Part shown: piece after piece, positions 58,676-64,000 of the stretch
How positions within the stretch are numbered: the first letter of the stretch is position 1
Layout: every line of letters starts with the position of its first letter
Assembly (NCBI RefSeq): GCF_000069945.1
Contig: NC_010545.1
Location: 1 to 64,000, forward strand
Direction of reading: 5' to 3'
From: Corynebacterium urealyticum DSM 7109
Lineage (GTDB): Bacteria > Actinomycetota > Actinomycetes > Mycobacteriales > Mycobacteriaceae
Length of the DNA stretch: 64,000 bases
Notes under the pieces: generated by a model
Seen by the model: only the letters and a program-made list of their open reading frames with translations
What the model was told of the DNA's origin: nothing
The model's database searches: none
Made by a program: the position numbers and the translations under genes

Positions 58676-60853
58676 CTACGGGATCAGGCGGAAGATGAAG
58701 ACATCCACCGTGACCGTGGCGTTCTTGTCCAGGGTGGCACCCTCGGACGGCTTCTGACGCGCCACCCGGTCCACCCGGCCCAGGTCGTTCGTCGGAACAT
58801 CCACGCGGCGCAGCTTATCCGGGGAGCCTTCCCAACCCGCGGCACGCAGGGTCTCGTAGACCTGGCCGAACTCCTTGCCCGAGACATTCGGCACGCGGAA
58901 CTGGTTCCCGCGGGAGACCGTCAAGGTGACCTCGGAGCCCTCGCGCAGTCGGGAGCCCTCGTCGCTGACGCTCAGGACCTTGCCCTCCGGCTCCGTGGAA
59001 TCGACCTCAATGACGAGCACCGTGAAGCCCGAGGCCTCCAGGTTGGAGCGCGCACCCTCGACATCCTGGCCCGTGACCACCGGGACACGAACTTCCTGCG
59101 GACCCGTGGACACCGTGATGGTGATCTTCGTGCCCTTCGAGACCTGCGAACCCTGCGCCGGGGACTGCTCAGTGATCTGGCCCTCCGGCACGGAATCGCT
59201 GGGCTCCTCCTTCACCCGGTTATTCAGGCTCAGGCCGGCTTCCTTCAACAGCTGCGCTGCCTCGGAGGTGTTCTTACCCGTCAGATCCGGAACCTCGGTG
59301 ATCTCCTTACCGGAGGACACCACCAGCGAGATCTCCGTGCCCTTCGGCACCGAGCTATTCGGACCCGGCTCCGTGCGGATCACACGGCCGCGCTCGATAT
59401 CGGCGTGCGGACGCTCCTTCACGCGCAGCTCCAGGCCCAGGTCGTGGAGCTTGCGCTCGGCCTCGTCTTGGGTGAGGTTCTTGACGTCTGGGACGTTGAC
59501 CGTTTCCGCCGTCGCGGCCGACCGGTCCGAGGCGATGTACGCCCAGGTCCCGGCGCCCAGCAGGAACAGCACCGCGAGGATCGCCACGACCGGGATCCAC
59601 CAGCGCCGTTTCGGTTCCTCGTCAATCAGCGGGGTTTGTGTGTCGGGGTAGGTGCCGTGGTCCGGGTAGGACGTCGGCAGCTCGCCTCCTGCACCACCCG
59701 CGCCGGCGGCCGCCGGGTACGCCCCCGCAGCCCCACCGCCGTTGGCACCAGCGCCCTGGTCCGAGGCGTGCTCGCCGTTCTGGGCGAAGTTCTGGCCGCC
59801 GAGGTTGTGTTCCGCCGTGCGCTCCGTGGCGCCCGCAGCACCCGCGGCGCCCAGGCCGGCAGCGCCGAGACCTGCGGCGGCGGCCGTGCCCGCACCCGAG
59901 GACTCATCCGCGCGGTGCCGACCCCCGCCCATATCCGAGGAGCCAGCAGCACCCGCAGGACCCGTGGCGCCCGGCAGCTTCGCCACCAGTGGCACCTGAT
60001 CCTCGCTCAACCGGCGCAGGTCCAGCGCCATTTCCTTGGCGTCCGCGTGCCGGTCGTCGGGGTTTTTCGCCATCGCGGTGAGCACGATGGCGTCCAAACT
60101 ATCCGCCTCACGGTGGGAAAGATGCATGCCCTCGACCGTCGACGGTGCCGGCGGGGCGTCCTGGACATGCTGGAAAGCCACCGAAAACGGCGACTCTCCG
60201 GAAAACGGCGGCTGACCTGTCGCCAACTCGTAGAACACGCAGCCAGCAGCGTAAATATCGGAGCGGGAATCCGCCGACTTACCCCGCGCCTGCTCCGGGG
60301 AGAGGTACTGGGCGGTACCGATGACCGCGGCCGTCTGCGTCATCGCAGAAGAGGAATCAGACAGGGCACGGGCGATACCGAAATCCATCACCTTCACCGC
60401 GCCGGTGTTGGTGATCATGATGTTCGCCGGCTTGATATCCCGGTGGATGATGCCCGCCTCGTGGCTGAAGTGCAGCGCCTCCAGGACCTGGGACATGATG
60501 GCGGCGGCATCCGTGAGCCGCATCTTGCCGTACTCCTGGATGATGTCGCGCAGCGTTTCGCCCTGCACGCGCTCCATCACGATATAGGGCACGGAGCCAT
60601 CTTCCGGCGGGGTCTGGCCGGTGTCGTACACCGCCACGATTGCCGGGTGGTTCAGCTTCGCAGCGTTCTGCGCCTCGCGGCGGAAGCGCTCCAGGAAGTT
60701 CTCGTCGCGGGCGAGGTCCGGCCGCATCATCTTGACGGCGACCTCGCGGCCGAGGAGCTCATCGACGGCGGCATAAACGTCCGACATGCCACCAGTGCCG
60801 ATCTTGGCACCTAGGTGGTATCGGCCTCCGAGGATCGCCCCGTCACGGTCCAC
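58676..60853 (-). CDS. pknB: Serine/threonine protein kinase PknB with four PASTA domains
   Basis: A 725-residue receptor kinase regulating cell division and wall growth. Cytoplasmic kinase: Gly loop GTGGMSDVY, AVKMMRPD, HRDIKPANI, VMDFGIAR, activation loop with MTQTAAVIGTAQYLSPE. After an Ala/Gly-rich juxtamembrane region comes one transmembrane helix (WWIPVVAILAVLFLLGAGTW) and then four PASTA repeats of about 65 residues that bind muropeptides. GTG 60853 is chosen because GAGGAGG lies six bases upstream; an upstream TTG at 60877 is less likely. It is last in the pbpA-pknA-pknB order. Confidence 0.95.
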   Translation of the reverse strand: MDRDGAILGGRYHLGAKIGTGGMSDVYAAVDELLGREVAVKMMRPDLARDENFLERFRREAQNAAKLNHPAIVAVYDTGQTPPEDGSVPYIVMERVQGETLRDIIQEYGKMRLTDAAAIMSQVLEALHFSHEAGIIHRDIKPANIMITNTGAVKVMDFGIARALSDSSSAMTQTAAVIGTAQYLSPEQARGKSADSRSDIYAAGCVFYELATGQPPFSGESPFSVAFQHVQDAPPAPSTVEGMHLSHREADSLDAIVLTAMAKNPDDRHADAKEMALDLRRLSEDQVPLVAKLPGATGPAGAAGSSDMGGGRHRADESSGAGTAAAAGLGAAGLGAAGAAGATERTAEHNLGGQNFAQNGEHASDQGAGANGGGAAGAYPAAAGAGGAGGELPTSYPDHGTYPDTQTPLIDEEPKRRWWIPVVAILAVLFLLGAGTWAYIASDRSAATAETVNVPDVKNLTQDEAERKLHDLGLELRVKERPHADIERGRVIRTEPGPNSSVPKGTEISLVVSSGKEITEVPDLTGKNTSEAAQLLKEAGLSLNNRVKEEPSDSVPEGQITEQSPAQGSQVSKGTKITITVSTGPQEVRVPVVTGQDVEGARSNLEASGFTVLVIEVDSTEPEGKVLSVSDEGSRLREGSEVTLTVSRGNQFRVPNVSGKEFGQVYETLRAAGWEGSPDKLRRVDVPTNDLGRVDRVARQKPSEGATLDKNATVTVDVFIFRLIP

Positions 60854-61030
60854 GACCGACCTCCTCTGATCTTCCAACTCACTGTGTACTGCCGCGGTAC
60901 GGCTCGGGCGGGTGCCCGCCCGGAATCTGCTTCAAAGCCGGTAACTTTACCGCGCCACAGTTCCCATTACTACTTTAGTGTTTTCTTCGCCTCGGAAAGC
61001 CCGGTCGCGCAACTGGGCAACGGGCTGCGG

Positions 61031-62674
61031 CTAGATCGCCCGCAGCCCCAGCGCCCCGACCTTGCCATCGGCGGGGTTGGAGGTACCCGTGCCGGTTGGG
61101 CCCTCCGCGTTAGTCCCCGGGTTGGGCTGCTCGCCGCCCGGGTCCGGAGCCGGCGGGACGGGGTCGTCCTCCGTCGGGGCCGTTGGCTGGGACGGCTGCG
61201 AGGGCGGGCGTGAGGAGCTCGGCGTGGGCTGCGTCCTCGTCGGCCTACCCGGCCGTGTCGACGACTGCGTGGGACGTTCCGGTCGGGTCGAGCTGGTCTC
61301 CCCGTCATCTGACCCATTGTCCTCGCTCGGCTGGGTCTTCTCCGGGCGGGGATCCACCGGCTGCTGCGGGACGTACTCCTCCTGGGTGGGGGAGGTCGTG
61401 ACCTCGCTGGTCACGGTCTTCGTCTCCTGCTCCTGGGTCGAGGAGTTCGAATCGCTGAGCAGGAGGTAGCCGATCACACCCAGGCCGAGGGCTACAACCA
61501 CCCCGAGCACGATCCACGGGGTCGCAGAGCCGCGCTGCCCGCCGCGACGACCCGCCGAGCGGGAGGACGCCGCCCCCGCAGCACCCGCGGCGCTGGCCTT
61601 GCGCGGCCCTTGGGCGGGACCCTGCCGCGGCGGGACAGCCGTACCCGGGCCCGACACGACCTGGCTGAGCTCCGCGTCGGAATCCTCAGGAGCAGCACCC
61701 CGGGCACCACCGTGAGCAGCGAAGACGTCCGTATGGGCGGCGGCGTCGGCAGCGGACAGGGCCGCCGGGCGAGGGGCCGGAGCCCCGGAAAGGACAGCGG
61801 CGGTGGCCTCCGCGAGCTCCTGGCCATCGGCGTAGCGGGCACGCGGGCTCTTGCGCAGGCAGGTGTTCACCAGCTCGCGCAGCGGGGCGCTGAGCTCCTC
61901 GGGCAGGGGCTCCGGCTGTTCGGAAATATGCTTGATCGCCACCGAGACGGAGGAGTCCCCGCGGAATGGCCGGTGGCCAGCCAGCACCTCGTAGGCCACC
62001 ACGCCGAGGGAGTAGACATCGGAAGCGGCGGTGACCTCCCGGCCCTGCGCCTGCTCGGGGGAGACGTACTGGGCCGTGCCCACCACCATGCCGGTCTGGG
62101 TCAGCGGCACGGCCTGCGCGGCCTTCGCGATACCGAAGTCCGTGATCTTCACCGTGCCATCGGCGGTGAGCAGCAGGTTGGCGGGCTTGATATCCCGGTG
62201 CACCGTACCGGTGGCGTGGATCGCCGCCAGGCCCATCGCGGTCTGCCGGATCAGGTCCAAGGCCAGGGGCTCCGGCAGCTGGCGCTCGCGGCGCAGCACA
62301 TCCGCCAGGCTCTCGCCGCGCACGTACTCCATCACGATGTAGCAGAACACCGCACGGGTCTCGTTCGTGGGCTGGGAGCCGTCCGCGGAAATCTCCCCGT
62401 AGTCATAGGTGGCGACCACATTCGGGGAATCGAAGTGCTCCGCGGCCTCCGCCTCGTTGCGGAAGCGCTCGCGGAACTCCGGGCTCTCCGTGTATTCGGG
62501 TTTCAGGATCTTGATGGCCACGTCCCGCTGCGCCACGGTGTCGCGGGCGAGCCACACCGTGGACATCCCGCCTCGGCCGACGATCCAGCTCAGCTGGTAG
62601 CGCTCACCCAATAGCCGCTGGGTGTACTCGATATCCGTGCGGTCCGGCTGGTTCTGCTCTGGGTGCTCAGTCAT
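61031..62674 (-). CDS. pknA: Serine/threonine protein kinase PknA
   Basis: A 547-residue kinase: GRGGMSTVW, AIKILKPEY, HRDIKPANLL, ITDFGIAKA, and activation segment with LTQTGMVVGTAQYVSPE. Then an Ala-rich linker, one transmembrane helix (WIVLGVVVALGLGVIGYLLL), and an extracellular tail of about 120 residues rich in Pro/Ser/Thr and without PASTA repeats. It begins two bases after the pbpA stop, so they are co-transcribed; a gap of about 180 bases separates it from pknB. Confidence 0.95.
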   Translation of the reverse strand: MTEHPEQNQPDRTDIEYTQRLLGERYQLSWIVGRGGMSTVWLARDTVAQRDVAIKILKPEYTESPEFRERFRNEAEAAEHFDSPNVVATYDYGEISADGSQPTNETRAVFCYIVMEYVRGESLADVLRRERQLPEPLALDLIRQTAMGLAAIHATGTVHRDIKPANLLLTADGTVKITDFGIAKAAQAVPLTQTGMVVGTAQYVSPEQAQGREVTAASDVYSLGVVAYEVLAGHRPFRGDSSVSVAIKHISEQPEPLPEELSAPLRELVNTCLRKSPRARYADGQELAEATAAVLSGAPAPRPAALSAADAAAHTDVFAAHGGARGAAPEDSDAELSQVVSGPGTAVPPRQGPAQGPRKASAAGAAGAASSRSAGRRGGQRGSATPWIVLGVVVALGLGVIGYLLLSDSNSSTQEQETKTVTSEVTTSPTQEEYVPQQPVDPRPEKTQPSEDNGSDDGETSSTRPERPTQSSTRPGRPTRTQPTPSSSRPPSQPSQPTAPTEDDPVPPAPDPGGEQPNPGTNAEGPTGTGTSNPADGKVGALGLRAI

Positions 62675-62676
62675 TC

Positions 62677-64000
62677 TTAGCGCTGCTCCTGCTCCGCGGC
62701 TGCGATGACGGCACGGCCGATCGGGCTGGCCACGGCGTTACCCGTGGCGCCCTGGCCCATGCCGCCACCGTTTTCCACCAGGACGGCGACGGCCACGTCC
62801 GCCTCAGTGGAAAACGCGATGTACCACGTGTGCGGGGCGGCCGCGCCGCGAACCTCGCCGTGCTCGGCGGTACCGGTCTTCGACGCGATGGTGGCCGAGC
62901 CGCCGCCACCGCGCTCGGAGCCCTGCATGAGCTCCTTGAGCTGCTCTGCCGTCTCCTTCGGAATCGCCCGGTTCAGCCGCTTTGGCTTCGTCTCCTTCAG
63001 GGTCTTCAGATCCGGGCCCGTGATCTTGGAGACCAGGTGCGGCTCCATGCGCACGCCACCATTGGCGATCGTCGCCGCGATCACGGCGTTCTGCAGCGGG
63101 GTCAGGGAGACATCGCGCTGGCCGATCGCGGACTGGCCCAGGGCCGCCTTGTCCGGCAGGTCACCCAGCGTCGAGCGCTGCATGCCCAGCCCCAGGCCCT
63201 CGTAGCTATCACCCACGCCGAAGGCCTCCGCGGTCTTACGGAAAAGATCATCGCCGTGCTTGACGCTCAGTTCGACGAAGGGCACGTTGCAGGACTTCTC
63301 GAAGGCCACTCGCAGCGTGGTGGTCTCCCCGCCCGCGCAGCGCTGGCCGTCGTAGTTCTCTAGGGTCGTGACCGTGTCCGGCAGCGTGGTCTGGCTGGCG
63401 GCGCTGACCGGAGTATCCGCATTATCGCCGGCCTGTAGTGCGGCGGCGGTGGTGATCACCTTGAAGGTCGAGCCCGGGGGTTGGGTCACCTGGGTCGAGC
63501 GGTTCAGCAGCGGGGAACCTGCGTCCTGTCTGAGGGCCTCGAAGTTCGCGGCCGCTGCCTCCGGGGACTGATCCGTGATCGCGCTCGGGTTATAGGAGGG
63601 CGTGCTGGCCATCGCCAGCACCGCGCCCGTCGAGGGGCGCAGGGCCACGACAGAGCCGGAGTAACCCTTGCTAGCCAGCTCGTTGTAGGCCACCTGCTGC
63701 ACCTGCGGGCTTAAGGTGAGCTCCACATTCGCGCCGCGGACCTCCTTGCCGGAGATCTGGTCCCACATACGACGAGCGAAGAGGCTGTCGTCCTCACCCG
63801 AGAGAATGGCATTCTGGCTGGCCTCGATACCGGAGGCACCGAAGCGGTCGGAGAAGTAACCCTCCACCGAGCCGAAGGCCTCTGGGGCGTAGACGTAGCG
63901 GCGGTTGTAGTAGCCGTTATCGTCCCGCACGGACTCGGCCAGTACCTGCCCGCCAGCGGAGATCTGCCCGCGCTGGCGCTGCTTCATGTCATAGAACTGG
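62677..64000 (-). CDS. pbpA: Penicillin-binding protein PbpA, 5' end beyond the window
   Basis: A class B transpeptidase that cross-links peptidoglycan. Visible are part of the N-terminal non-catalytic domain and the transpeptidase domain with the nucleophile in PPGSTFKVITT (S-x2-K), SCN in FEKSCNVPF, and KTGTAEHG. The N-terminal membrane anchor lies past base 64000, so the start is not seen. It is followed by pknA, as in other actinobacteria (rodA-pbpA-pknA-pknB). Confidence 0.93.
   Translation of the reverse strand, partial: QFYDMKQRQRGQISAGGQVLAESVRDDNGYYNRRYVYAPEAFGSVEGYFSDRFGASGIEASQNAILSGEDDSLFARRMWDQISGKEVRGANVELTLSPQVQQVAYNELASKGYSGSVVALRPSTGAVLAMASTPSYNPSAITDQSPEAAAANFEALRQDAGSPLLNRSTQVTQPPGSTFKVITTAAALQAGDNADTPVSAASQTTLPDTVTTLENYDGQRCAGGETTTLRVAFEKSCNVPFVELSVKHGDDLFRKTAEAFGVGDSYEGLGLGMQRSTLGDLPDKAALGQSAIGQRDVSLTPLQNAVIAATIANGGVRMEPHLVSKITGPDLKTLKETKPKRLNRAIPKETAEQLKELMQGSERGGGGSATIASKTGTAEHGEVRGAAAPHTWYIAFSTEADVAVAVLVENGGGMGQGATGNAVASPIGRAVIAAAEQEQR

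Overview
The window reads as the replication-origin region of a high-GC Corynebacterium chromosome (genus-level call). It begins at dnaA and keeps the classic order dnaA - oriC - dnaN - recF - DUF721 - gyrB - gyrA - DUF3566 - tRNA-Ile - tRNA-Ala. The far end has the equally typical ppiA - rhomboid - crgA - pabA - pknB - pknA - pbpA cluster. HemQ, an Rpf, a 6C RNA and a mycothiol-era ars module fit the same genus.

Layout. 1-16.8 kb: core replication and topology genes, with a beta-glucoside uptake/hydrolysis pair (MFS + GH1), an alpha/beta hydrolase and an unknown protein between gyrB and gyrA. 16.8-28.6 kb: an integrative element inserted in tRNA-Ala, bounded by 50-bp direct repeats. It carries a tyrosine integrase, paired arm-type repeats at both ends, an array of perfect hairpins, a coupled HNH / RecA-fold ATPase operon, a broken MmeI-like restriction-modification (R-M) gene, an Abi_C protein, a QacA-type efflux pump with its TetR regulator, a serine resolvase and an unknown small gene. 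28.7-31.5 kb: SMP-30 lactonase + SDR operon, a secreted Rpf and a 6C RNA. 31.5-35.9 kb: an IS1249-like element, a TauE/SafE permease, a CynX-type MFS and a CMD-family protein. 35.8-38.0 kb: an arsenic module (arsR / acr3-arsC) between two similar direct repeats.

38.1-47.8 kb is a decayed defence region. A second MmeI-like R-M gene carries a G12 tract that looks phase-variable and is also split by an IS256-family element. It is followed by a second IS1249-like element, an Abi_2/HEPN-like gene, a truncated second copy of hemQ, an hsdM remnant and another RN-x3-H protein. From 47.8 kb core genes return: hemQ, a DUF2871 membrane protein, a broken MFS gene, a class-V aminotransferase, an ArsR-type regulator, pabB, a Lys/Ala-rich membrane-anchored protein, and then the cell-division/cell-wall kinase cluster, cut by the window end inside pbpA.

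Most interesting: (1) the poly-G switch in the type IIL R-M gene; (2) the hairpin array behind the integrase, whose last four units start exactly 54 nt apart although the stems differ in sequence; (3) 11-bp-spaced arm repeats at both ends of the tRNA-Ala element; (4) a truncated hemQ whose nine differences from the intact gene are all synonymous, a fingerprint of imported DNA.
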